The notes below the pieces were generated by a model. The model saw only the letters and a program-made list of their open reading frames with translations, ran no database searches and was not told where the DNA came from. A DNA stretch of 17,149 nt, taken from NCBI GenBank assembly GCA_013911715.1, contig JACEST010000027.1, forward strand, positions 1 through 17,149, in the 5' to 3' direction. Of the stretch, positions 1 through 5,953 are shown in pieces; within the stretch, counting starts at the first letter, position 1; every line of letters starts with the position of its first letter. The DNA comes from Sphingopyxis sp. (GTDB taxonomy: Bacteria > Pseudomonadota > Alphaproteobacteria > Sphingomonadales > Sphingomonadaceae). Both the position numbers and the translations under genes were made by a program.

Positions 1-27
1 GCGACCCCGAGCCAACTTCCCAGCCAT
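1..27 (-). CDS. 5' end of an unidentified gene running off the left edge
   Basis: On the minus strand an ATG at 27-25 opens a frame of nine codons (MAGKLARGR) to the window edge. It is preceded by a perfect GGAGG (complement of 33-37) with a 5-base gap, an excellent ribosome binding site. Upstream, 55-68 is unusually AT-rich (TATA-like) for this genome and could supply a promoter. Nine residues do not identify a family. Because the gene sits just past the point where the neighbouring GlsB-like gene is broken off, a transposase of an inserted element is a reasonable guess, but nothing in the sequence proves it. Confidence 0.35.
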
Positions 28-59
28 CACCGCCTCCTACCATAGAAGGCATCAATATA

Positions 60-98
60 TTATATAATGAACTTCAGTTCCAGGTGACTAGGATTGAG
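60..98. other. Putative insertion junction with small palindrome
   Basis: The GlsB-like reading frame loses family resemblance around the tetramer CTAG (88-91). Beyond it lies AT-rich sequence containing GAACTTCAGTTC (69-80), a 5-bp inverted repeat around TC. The next minus-strand start codon with a strong ribosome binding site is at 27. This is the pattern expected where a mobile element has landed in a gene, CTAG being a common type of target. The other end of the element would be outside the window, so neither terminal inverted repeats nor a target duplication can be verified. Confidence 0.3.
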
Positions 99-214
99 CC
101 CACACAGCCGACAATGATGTTCAGGAAAATGCCCTGTTGCGCGTCGGTTTTCATCACGATGCTGGCCAGCCAGCCGATCACTCCGCCCATGACGAGCGCG
201 ATGATAAAGTCCAT
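74..214 (-). pseudogene. GlsB/YeaQ/YmgE-family membrane protein, 3'-truncated
   Basis: The 46-residue product starts MDFIIALVMGGVIGWLAS and continues with MKTDAQQGIFLNIIVGCVGS, the first and part of the second transmembrane region of the GlsB/YeaQ/YmgE (transglycosylase-associated, stress-induced) family. Intact members are about 80-90 residues with three membrane segments. Here the family pattern stops at about residue 42 (GSIL) and the frame ends four codons later (VTWN, stop). An AGGAAGGA-like ribosome binding site about 9 bases upstream supports the ATG at 214; the longer open frame to 619 has no family similarity upstream of this start. The loss of the second half coincides with a drop in GC content, as expected for an insertion or deletion junction near 88-98. 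A genuine short protein cannot be excluded. The family role (inner-membrane, stress-associated) is itself poorly defined. Confidence 0.7.
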
Positions 215-341
215 GATTTCAGTCCTTCCTGCTGGTGCCGGGTCATGTGCCGGCACTTTTGTTGCCGCCCGGGGCAGAACCATAGACGGCGCGGCGGCAT
301 CATAGCGACCTGCATGGCAAATGCGAGTATTGCGTGAAAAA

Positions 342-379
342 TGCCCCGGCGCTGGCACGGATTGGCCAATGCCGGGGCA
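342..379. repeat. GC-rich imperfect palindrome (REP-like or hairpin)
   Basis: TGCCCCGGC (342-350) and GCCGGGGCA (371-379) are perfect 9-bp reverse complements. Inside them TGGC (353-356) pairs with GCCA (365-368), giving a two-tier stem with a 2x2 internal loop and an 8-base apical loop. There is no U-tract on either side, so it is not a canonical intrinsic terminator. It lies upstream of the GlsB-like gene in otherwise featureless DNA. A dispersed REP-type element is the likeliest explanation. Confidence 0.5.
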
Positions 380-993
380 GTGGGAACGGCCCCATATGGG
401 AACCACTCCGGGTCGCAAGCACGGCCTTAGGCCGCCGAATCGGAAGCGGTTGTGACAGATCTCACATGGGCGCAAAAATTTGTTGGGCGCGGACAGCGGC
501 GCGCCGATTGCGCCAAAGCAAAGCCTGGCAGAACCAGACAGCCGACGCCGAGCGCACGCGAAATGGGGGCCGGCATCGCTGCCAACCCCCACTGATCCGG
601 TTCCGGCACCCTCCGACATCGCCCCGATCAGCCTTGACCGTCCGGGCTTTCGCCCTCGCTGCCTCGCTTGACCGATTGATTATCGGCGCCGCCCGTCCCG
701 GCGGTGGATCGGTCGGCCCCCTCGCGGGGGCCGGCCTCACCTGAGTTGCCCTTCGTCCTGCGTCCTGCGATTGTCTTGCGACCTTCGCTGACCTGCTGTC
801 CGGTCTGCACCTCGTCCCTGCTTCCGGCTGGCTGCTCTTCGTGGGAATCGCCGCTCACCATCCGCCGAGTTATCGTTCGCTGCTTGGTTCGTTCCGTGCC
901 TCAACTCGGCGTCTGTCCTTGCGGACCTGCGACGTCTTGGGGCGGGTTCGCTCTTCGCTGCTCCCGACGATTTGAAGGTCTCACGACCCCCGC

Positions 994-1119
994 GATTCAC
1001 CAAAAGGAATCGTCATCAAATTGCCCCAAACCGCATTCCAGCTGTGGATAAATCGGGCAGATGCAATTTGCGGATTCGCGAGCGAAAGATTCGGATTCGG
1101 GCGTGGAATCTTGTGATTC
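994..1119. promoter_or_regulatory. Cluster of seven GANTC (CcrM) methylation sites with a DnaA box
   Basis: GANTC occurs at 994, 1007, 1073, 1088, 1094, 1106 and 1115: seven sites in 126 bases, where random sequence of this composition would give less than one. The site at 994 and the one at 1007 form an inverted repeat (CGATTC, 8-base gap, GAATCG). A perfect consensus DnaA box, TGTGGATAA (complement of TTATCCACA), lies in the cluster at 1043-1051. In alphaproteobacteria CcrM methylates GANTC and its methylation state times origin firing and cell-cycle promoters. A cell-cycle-regulated promoter or a replication-associated element is plausible. The neighbouring genes are not typical oriC neighbours, and only one DnaA box is clear. 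Confidence 0.5.
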
Positions 1120-1173
1120 ATTTGCACGGGTGACGTCATGACGACTCAGGCGGGCGGGGGTGAGTCGGCGACT

Positions 1174-1590
1174 TTAGGCAGCCTTGCGCAACTCCGGGCT
1201 GGCATCCCAGCCCTTGCAGGCCAGCAGGATCGCTTTTGGAACCGGACGGTCGCCATTCGAATAATAGGCGACAGTCCGCCGCGCGAGGCCCAGCGCTTCG
1301 GCAGCCTTTGTGAGCGACAAACCGTTGCGCAGCCGCCATTCAAGGAATTGCCGCGCATCGCCGCGCCCGATTGCCGTCAACGTGTCGAGCCAAAGGCTGT
1401 CCGCACCCAGTTCAGTGCCGTCCGGCCACTCCAGACTATGCCCCCAGTCACCAATCACTGGTTGCCCCACCGCCTTGAATCGCTTCGGCATTGCAATGTC
1501 CGCCTCAATCCCATCGGACCAGCAGAGGCGCAGCCCACTATCCGGCAGCAATTCGGCACTTGCCAATGTGCGCATGTGATCACCGCTCAT
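1174..1590 (-). CDS. DUF2442 domain / helix-turn-helix protein (putative antitoxin-repressor)
   Basis: The 138-residue product has a DUF2442-type N-terminal half (about residues 8-70, with LCWSDGIEADIAMP and DSLWLDTL) and a C-terminal Xre-like helix-turn-helix at about 82-118 (FLEWRLRNGLSLTKAAEALG, then ARRTVAYYSNG). I chose the ATG at 1590 because it overlaps the stop of the upstream DUF4160 gene as ATGA and has AGGAG 8 bases upstream; an in-frame ATG at 1608 lies inside the upstream gene. The HTH suggests DNA binding and autoregulation through the inverted repeat at 1825-1845. DUF2442 and DUF4160 genes are often adjacent and are regarded as candidate toxin-antitoxin pairs; which partner is the antitoxin is inference from the HTH. 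Confidence 0.85.
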   Translation of the reverse strand: MSGDHMRTLASAELLPDSGLRLCWSDGIEADIAMPKRFKAVGQPVIGDWGHSLEWPDGTELGADSLWLDTLTAIGRGDARQFLEWRLRNGLSLTKAAEALGLARRTVAYYSNGDRPVPKAILLACKGWDASPELRKAA

Positions 1591-1826
1591 CCGTTCAACT
1601 CCTGCCATGTGGCCAGCAGCTCAGCCTGATGGTTTGCCGCCCAATCCAGCGCTTCTTTCAACGGTCGCGCGGGCACGTGCCCGACAATGACCATCAGTGT
1701 CGCAATCCCGATCGAAGCCCGAAAACCGCGACCTTCAATATGAAAATGCGGCACCCCATGCTCGCGGCCATAAACGGAAATCTTCCAGTTTGCGCCGCGT
1801 GTTAGGGTGACCATGGTATAGGACAT
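1587..1826 (-). CDS. DUF4160 domain protein (putative toxin partner)
   Basis: The 79-residue protein carries the DUF4160 signature: a short basic beta-rich start (ANWKISVYGREHGVPHFHIEG) with the characteristic PHFH motif at about residues 26-29, followed by a region ending in an Ala/Leu-rich helix (EALDWAANHQAELLATWQEL). It is the first gene of a two-gene unit, its stop overlapping the start of the DUF2442-HTH gene. The start is uncertain: the ATG at 1826 lies inside the 1825-1845 inverted repeat and has no clear ribosome binding site, while a second ATG at 1814 would fit a leaderless mRNA from the predicted promoter. The biochemical activity of DUF4160 is not established to my knowledge; the toxin role is inferred from gene pairing and operator layout. 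Confidence 0.85.
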   Translation of the reverse strand: MSYTMVTLTRGANWKISVYGREHGVPHFHIEGRGFRASIGIATLMVIVGHVPARPLKEALDWAANHQAELLATWQELNG

Positions 1827-1845
1827 AGTGCACTTGATGCACTAT
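1825..1845 (-). promoter_or_regulatory. Perfect inverted-repeat operator at the DUF4160/DUF2442 promoter
   Basis: ATAGTGCA (1825-1832) and TGCACTAT (1838-1845) form a perfect 8-bp inverted repeat with a 5-base centre. Read on the minus strand, TTGAAA (complement of 1845-1850) can serve as -35 and TATGTC (complement of 1822-1827) as a weak -10, 17 bases apart, with the repeat filling the spacer. That arrangement would let a dimeric HTH protein block RNA polymerase, as in autoregulated toxin-antitoxin operons. The palindrome is seen directly; the promoter elements and the repressor identity are inference. Confidence 0.6.
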
Positions 1846-1913
1846 TTCAATCTCCATACTCTTCTGATCATTGCAAAATCAGCTAAACAGCAACAGCTGA
1901 ACACGATAAAACC

Positions 1914-1979
1914 GCAACCTTGTGAATTTCGTGGTTGACCAAGGTTAGAAATACGCTACCTAGCGTTTATCAAGGTTGC
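1914..1979 (+). promoter_or_regulatory. Promoter region with CAAGGTT repeats and a palindrome
   Basis: TTGACC (1935-1940) and TACCTA (1957-1962), 16 bases apart, make a plausible promoter for the gene at 1996. The -10 is embedded in the palindrome ACGCTA-CC-TAGCGT (1953-1966). Flanking it are CAAGGTT at 1940-1946 and 1971-1977 (31 bases apart, close to three helical turns) and the inverted copy AACCTTG at 1916-1922. The outer copies extend to a perfect 9-bp inverted repeat, GCAACCTTG (1914-1922) and CAAGGTTGC (1971-1979). This looks like a multi-site operator. No cognate regulator is evident. Confidence 0.5.
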
Positions 1980-1995
1980 AAAAGGAGAACAGTCA

Positions 1996-2325
1996 ATGTC
2001 AGGTCAGTTCATCAATTTCGAGCAAACTCCGCTGGGCCGGGCGCTCAAGGCACTGGTTTTCCGTACGAATCGGGACATCGAATTTTTTGCTTTCTCACGA
2101 GAAGGCTTCCCAGCTGTCACAGCCCTCGTCTCCGAAGTGGCTGAGGTGCTCCAAACGTATGAATGCACCGGCACCAAAGAACGCAACTTCGCCAAGCAAT
2201 CTGTCGGGGCATTCGTTGCAGAGGTTATGACTGGCAATGGATATGAAAAAGTTGGATCGCGATCAGTGCCTGGGAAAACTTTCACCACTGGCGCGGTTTG
2301 GAAGAAGAAGGTCGAGCGCACGTAG
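1996..2325 (+). CDS. Hypothetical protein, 109 aa
   Basis: I do not recognise a family. The start is well supported: AAAAGGAG lies 8 bases before the ATG. The product is soluble-looking, with no signal peptide or membrane segment, mixed alpha/beta in appearance, and ends in a basic tail (WKKKVERT). It reads FEQTPLGRALKALVFRTNRD near the start and has a likely amphipathic helix at about 40-54 (VTALVSEVAEVLQTY). Base composition is less GC-rich than the flanking operons, and the gene shares this with the DUF4160/DUF2442 pair that it diverges from, so the three may be one acquired block. It ends convergently 20 bases from nadA. The repeat-rich upstream region suggests tight regulation. Confidence 0.75.
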   Translation: MSGQFINFEQTPLGRALKALVFRTNRDIEFFAFSREGFPAVTALVSEVAEVLQTYECTGTKERNFAKQSVGAFVAEVMTGNGYEKVGSRSVPGKTFTTGAVWKKKVERT

Positions 2326-2345
2326 CTCTCAATCGCCAGTGATCT

Positions 2346-3335
2346 TCACCGTCCCCCCAAATCCCCCTTGCCCACGGTCGCGCCCGCCATTTCCAGCATC
2401 CGGTCGAGTGACCGCTTCGCTTTCACCCGCAACTCCTCGTCCATCTCAATCCGCGGCTGCAAATCGCGCAGCGCAAAATAGAGTTTCTCCATCGTATTCA
2501 GCGCCATATAGGGGCAGATGTTACAATTGCAGTTGCCGTCTGCCCCCGGCGCGCCGATGAATTTTTTCTCCGGCACCGCCTTTTCCATCTGGTGGATGAT
2601 GTGCGGCTCGGTCGCGACGATCAGCGTGTCGCCGCCCATTTCCTTGGCGAATTTCAAAATGCCGCTGGTTGATCCGACATAGTCGGCGTGCTCGACGATG
2701 AACGGCGGGCATTCGGGGTGCGCGGCGACCGGCGCGCCGGGGTGCTGGGCTTTGAGCTTGAGCAGTTCGGTTTCCGAAAACGCCTCATGGACAATGCAAA
2801 CGCCGGGCCATAGCAGCATGTCGCGGCCGAATTTGCGGTTGAGATAGCCGCCCAGATGCCGGTCGGGGCCAAAGATGATTTTCTGCTCGGGTGGGATTTG
2901 GGCAATGATCGCCCCTGCACTCGACGAGGTGACGATGATGTCAGAGAGCGCCTTCACCTCGGCCGAACAATTGATATAGGTCAGCGCAATATGGTCGGGA
3001 TGTTTGGCGCGAAAGCGCGCAAATTGTTCCGGCGGACAGCTGTCCTCGAGGCTGCACCCGGCGTCCATATCGGGCAGAACGACGATCTTTTGCGGGCTGA
3101 GAATCTTCGCCGTCTCGGCCATGAATTTGACGCCGCAAAAGGCGATGACATCGGCGTCGGTCTCCGCTGCCTTGCGCGACAATTCGAGCGAATCGCCGAC
3201 AAAGTCGCTGATGTCCTGAATTTCGGGCCGCTGGTAATAATGGCCCAAAATGACCGCATTGCGCTCTTTCTTGAGCCGCTGAATTTCGGCGACGATATCG
3301 ACACCGGACAGATTTTCGCGGATCGGGGCAGTCAT
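2346..3335 (-). CDS. nadA: Quinolinate synthase NadA
   Basis: This cytoplasmic enzyme condenses iminoaspartate with dihydroxyacetone phosphate to quinolinate, in the de novo NAD pathway. The 329-residue product is full length. Visible family signatures are GHYYQRPEIQD (31-41), DSLELSRKA (48-56), DMDAGCSLEDSCPP (89-102), WPGVCIVHEAF (176-186), HPECPP (206-211), GSTSG (221-225), EPHIIHQM (243-250) and the C-terminal NCNCNICPYMALN (268-280). By alignment with known NadA proteins, Cys94, Cys180 and Cys274 are the likely ligands of the oxygen-sensitive [4Fe-4S] cluster. The ATG at 3335 has GGAG 10 bases upstream. It is the last gene of a probable minus-strand operon. nadB and nadC are not in the window. 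Confidence 0.98.
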   Translation of the reverse strand: MTAPIRENLSGVDIVAEIQRLKKERNAVILGHYYQRPEIQDISDFVGDSLELSRKAAETDADVIAFCGVKFMAETAKILSPQKIVVLPDMDAGCSLEDSCPPEQFARFRAKHPDHIALTYINCSAEVKALSDIIVTSSSAGAIIAQIPPEQKIIFGPDRHLGGYLNRKFGRDMLLWPGVCIVHEAFSETELLKLKAQHPGAPVAAHPECPPFIVEHADYVGSTSGILKFAKEMGGDTLIVATEPHIIHQMEKAVPEKKFIGAPGADGNCNCNICPYMALNTMEKLYFALRDLQPRIEMDEELRVKAKRSLDRMLEMAGATVGKGDLGGR

Positions 3336-3380
3336 GGCACTTATGCTCCAGCAGCAGGGGAAAGCTGGACGCTAAATGCC

Positions 3381-3413
3381 CCTGCGCAGGCCTCGCCGCA
3401 AGCTCTGCGCAGG
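3381..3413. repeat. Paired CTGCGCAG palindromes between the membrane protein gene and nadA
   Basis: CCTGCGCAG (3381-3389) and CTGCGCAGG (3405-3413) are 9-bp reverse complements 15 bases apart, and each contains the self-palindrome CTGCGCAG. They lie one base past the stop codon of the upstream membrane protein gene. The transcript can form a hairpin here without a U-tract, so this could be mRNA processing/stability structure or a REP-type element rather than a terminator. Confidence 0.45.
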
Positions 3414-3414
3414 A

Positions 3415-4197
3415 TTATTTCGGCGGCGGTCCCGGCGGCGGCGGATAATCCAGCGGAGTTGACGCGGCCCCCGGCGTACCCGCCGTCACCGCGCGATAGA
3501 TGGCATCGCCCACCGGCGAATGGGCGAGCACCAGCGACAGCAGCAAAACCAGCGGCATCACCGGCAAACCCCACGCCCACGCCGGATGGATCTGGCCCTG
3601 CCGCCAGTCGCGCCACACGGCGATCAGGGGGAAGGCCAGTCCAACCAGCGACGCAATTTCATAGGCATAGGGGGTTAGCAACGGCATTGGCAGCAAGCGT
3701 CCGAACGCCGGCCCCATCAGCATCGCCATCGCGCAAAGCTGCAACCGCCGGTGCCAGTCGCTGCGCCGCCGCATCGCTACCGCCGCCGCAACCAGGCCGA
3801 CCGATGCCAGCAGCGACAATGGATTGGCGATCAGGAAATGCTGCGGCAGGAAAAAGAAAGGTGCTGCCCCGCGCTGGACAATGGCCATAGTAACGGCGGT
3901 CCCGAACCAGATCAGCAGCGCCAGCCAGCCCACCGCCAGCCAGCCCATGCGCCGGTGCAGCGCGACATTGCCGCTCGCGACCAGCCAATTCTGCAACACA
4001 TAGATGCCGACCCAGCCCATGAAGACAACGGCGTGCGCGTGGACCACCAGCGGCGCGTCAAAACGCGACCGCCCCATCGCCAGATGAAAGCTGAAGCCGA
4101 CAACGACTGTCGCCGCCATTGCCAGTGCCAGTTTGAAATAGAAACGCGCCTCGGCGTCCGGCGCGCGGGTCGCCGCAAATGGTGCTTCGATCTGCAT
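3415..4197 (-). CDS. Polytopic inner-membrane protein, function unknown
   Basis: The 260-residue protein has about seven hydrophobic segments (near 22-42, 51-71, 84-105, 112-137, 149-168, 175-193 and 206-226) and a short Pro-rich C-terminal tail (DYPPPPGPPPK). Histidines lie at or near membrane segments (VVHAHAVVFMGW at 51-62, LHRRMGW at 80-86, a further His in FLPQHFLIAN), a pattern compatible with heme or metal binding, but I cannot place it in a named family. GGGAG lies 6 bases before the ATG at 4197. It follows the DUF4230 gene by 26 bases and precedes nadA by 79, suggesting co-transcription. Confidence 0.85.
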   Translation of the reverse strand: MQIEAPFAATRAPDAEARFYFKLALAMAATVVVGFSFHLAMGRSRFDAPLVVHAHAVVFMGWVGIYVLQNWLVASGNVALHRRMGWLAVGWLALLIWFGTAVTMAIVQRGAAPFFFLPQHFLIANPLSLLASVGLVAAAVAMRRRSDWHRRLQLCAMAMLMGPAFGRLLPMPLLTPYAYEIASLVGLAFPLIAVWRDWRQGQIHPAWAWGLPVMPLVLLLSLVLAHSPVGDAIYRAVTAGTPGAASTPLDYPPPPGPPPK

Positions 4198-4223
4198 TGC
4201 TTGCTCCCGGTCGCGACCCCGGC

Positions 4224-4838
4224 TTATCGATTAAAGCGCACTGTCACCTCAGCGTCAACGCCAGCGGCCTTTAGCGGCAACGCGAAATTGCTGCGCACCG
4301 CGTTGATCGCGGCGGTCTGGGCCAACCGCATTGGCGTGGCGCCCTTGGCCTGCGTCAATATTTCGGCGCGTGCGGCCTTCCAATTGGCATCGTCGAGCAT
4401 TTTCTCGGCATCAGTCACCGCCATCACCAACTCGCCGTCACGATATTCGACCGCGCCCGCCGGGTCCATTTCGGGTGCCGAGACGCGCAGCGGCGGGAGC
4501 GTGACTGTTAGCGCCTTGGCCTCTGCATCCCAATCCAGATTGTCGGCGGTCATGGCGCCCAGATCAACCTCATAACGCACCATCCCCGGCACGATCAGCG
4601 TCTTTTGCGCGGTCAGGCCCAGCGTACGCACCCGGCTGGTCGGGTCGGCAACAAAGCGCGCGGTAAAGGGCACGAGGATATTTTGTTCCTTGAGCGATTC
4701 AAGACTGGCCGACACGATCGTTTCAGGCTTGGCGGGCGCCATGGCGGTGCGGACCAGATCCCACCCCAGAAAGGCAAGACCTGCCAATATCGCCACGACG
4801 ACCAGAGCGATCAGCGACGCATTGCGGCTGCGGTTCAT
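4224..4838 (-). CDS. DUF4230 domain protein, membrane anchored
   Basis: The 204-residue protein has one N-terminal transmembrane anchor (about residues 9-28, LIALVVVAILAGLAFLGWDL), then a DUF4230 domain: SLESLKEQNILVPFTARFVA, a beta-rich middle (KTLIVPGMVRYEVDLGAM, then TLPPLRVSAPEMD) and a helical C-terminal part ending EVTVRFNR. I start it at the ATG at 4838, which overlaps the stop of the upstream hydrolase as ATGA and has GGAG 9 bases upstream; an in-frame ATG at 4853 lies inside the neighbour. The bulk of the protein should lie in the periplasm. The function of DUF4230 is unknown. Confidence 0.88.
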   Translation of the reverse strand: MNRSRNASLIALVVVAILAGLAFLGWDLVRTAMAPAKPETIVSASLESLKEQNILVPFTARFVADPTSRVRTLGLTAQKTLIVPGMVRYEVDLGAMTADNLDWDAEAKALTVTLPPLRVSAPEMDPAGAVEYRDGELVMAVTDAEKMLDDANWKAARAEILTQAKGATPMRLAQTAAINAVRSNFALPLKAAGVDAEVTVRFNR

Positions 4839-5755
4839 GCGCCTAAACTCCAAATATCGCTGCCATCGGCGACCAAGCCGCGCGCCTTCAGGTCGAGCAG
4901 ATGAGCCAATACTGAACGGCCCGCAGCACCCACCAACCGCGAATCTAGCCCCTTGTACATCACCGCGACCATCGCGGGAATCGCGCGCGGTCCTTTGCCC
5001 AGTTCGTTCAAAATCTGCCGCTCGCGCTGTTTGCGGTGGCCCAGCATTCCCCGCACCAGCTGTTTGGGCTTGGTCACCGCCGGGCCGTGCGCGGGAAAAT
5101 AAATGCGGTCGGCGCGGTCATAGAGTTTGGCCAGGCTGGCCATATAGGCCGCCATGTCGCCGTCGGGCGGGCTGACCACGCTGGTCGACCACGCCATCAC
5201 ATGATCGCCGGTGAACAATGCGCTGCTCTCCTCGAGAGCATAGCAAAGATGGTTCGAGGTATGTCCCGGCGTTGCCACGGCGGTCAGCGTCCAACCGTCG
5301 CCCGCCACCGCATCGCCATCGCCCAGCACGCGGTCGGGCGCATAATCGGGGTCAAACGCCGAATCGGCGCGTGGTCCATCGTCATTGAGCGCCAGCGGCG
5401 CGCAGCCGATAATCGGCGCGCCGGTCGCGGCCTTCAATGGCGCGGCGGCGGGCGAATGATCGCGGTGGGTGTGGGTGCACAATATGGCCGTCACCCGCGC
5501 ATCGCCCACCGCGCGCAATATGGCTTCGACATGTCCCGCACCACAAGCATCGCCGGGATCGCCCACGCTCTTGCCGCTGCAGGTTGGTCCCGGATCGATC
5601 ACGGCAATTTCCTTGCCCGCCCCGACCAGCCAGGTTTGAGTGCCACTGAAAGTATAGGGCGATGGATTGGGGGCCAGCACGCGGCGGACCAGCGGATCAT
5701 GCTGCTCGGTCTCGCCGGCGCGGATGCTGTCGGGCCAGGGGCGGGGATCGGTCAC
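4835..5755 (-). CDS. MBL-fold metallo-hydrolase, LACTB2-like
   Basis: The 306-residue protein has the complete metallo-beta-lactamase-fold metal site: HTHRDH at 95-100, His165 in TPGHTSNH, Asp184 in FTGDHVM and His223 in PAHGP. The C-terminal 60 residues (RQILNELGKG, then LLDLKARGLV) form the small winged-helix-like domain seen in LACTB2-type members. These enzymes hydrolyse esters, thioesters or RNA; the substrate cannot be read from sequence. The first in-frame start is GTG at 5755, immediately after an in-frame TGA, with only a weak ribosome binding site. It is the promoter-proximal gene of the operon leading to nadA, tightly coupled to the DUF4230 gene. Confidence 0.93.
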   Translation of the reverse strand: MTDPRPWPDSIRAGETEQHDPLVRRVLAPNPSPYTFSGTQTWLVGAGKEIAVIDPGPTCSGKSVGDPGDACGAGHVEAILRAVGDARVTAILCTHTHRDHSPAAAPLKAATGAPIIGCAPLALNDDGPRADSAFDPDYAPDRVLGDGDAVAGDGWTLTAVATPGHTSNHLCYALEESSALFTGDHVMAWSTSVVSPPDGDMAAYMASLAKLYDRADRIYFPAHGPAVTKPKQLVRGMLGHRKQRERQILNELGKGPRAIPAMVAVMYKGLDSRLVGAAGRSVLAHLLDLKARGLVADGSDIWSLGA

Positions 5756-5807
5756 TCAAGCAATGTGGCATTGGGAGAGGCAAAGGGGAAGGGGCGCAAA
5801 CACCCAA

Positions 5808-5945
5808 AATCCTCCCCGGAACGGGGAGGTGGCGCGAAGCGTCGGAGGGGCCGGGTGAAGGCCTGGACTGCCTTCCGTCATCGCGCCACCCCGACAGTGG
5901 CCCCTCCGACCCCTACGGGGCCACCTCCCCGTTCCGGGGAGGATT
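5808..5945. repeat. REPIN-like inverted repeat pair
   Basis: The arm at 5808-5852 and the arm at 5899-5945 are reverse complements. The outer 26 bases match perfectly (beginning AATCCTCCCCGGAACGGGGA and its complement), then a variable middle follows (GCGAAGCG versus CCCGTAGGGG), then a perfect 11-bp inner match (CGGAGGGGCC with its preceding T). Each arm itself contains the palindrome CCTCCCCGGAACGGGGAGG. Two REP units facing each other around a 46-base spacer are the layout of a REPIN, an element usually mobilised by RAYT transposases. From general knowledge, very similar CCTCCCC palindromes are dispersed in sphingomonad genomes. It lies between the M56 gene and the hydrolase operon and could also act as a transcript-end structure. 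Confidence 0.8.
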
Positions 5946-5953
5946 AATGCCGC

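Larger units (their letters stand above)
215..1173. other. Long stretch without a recognisable gene
   Basis: No open frame here resembles a known family. On the minus strand two overlapping frames exist (861-628, 77 residues, very hydrophilic and Gly/Glu/Arg-rich; and 1003-737, rich in AGA/AGG arginine codons unlike neighbouring genes). The first has fairly GC-rich third positions (roughly three quarters) but only a weak ribosome binding site, so I do not call it. The stretch contains the hairpin at 342-379 and the GANTC/DnaA-box cluster at 994-1119. No tRNA or rRNA signature was seen. It may be decayed coding DNA next to the suspected insertion. Confidence 0.5.

Noticed and set aside
74..619. 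181-codon minus-strand frame as one long protein
   Set aside because: Only the last 46 codons match a family, and these begin at an ATG with a ribosome binding site; the upstream part has no recognisable protein features.
628..1003. Two overlapping minus-strand frames (628-861 and 737-1003) as genes
   Set aside because: Weak or absent ribosome binding sites, low-complexity composition, a TTG start for the second, and many AGA/AGG codons unlike the neighbours; left as an observation only.
994..1119. Calling this the chromosomal oriC
   Set aside because: Only one consensus DnaA box is visible, there is no clear AT-rich unwinding element, and the neighbouring genes are not those usually beside alphaproteobacterial origins.
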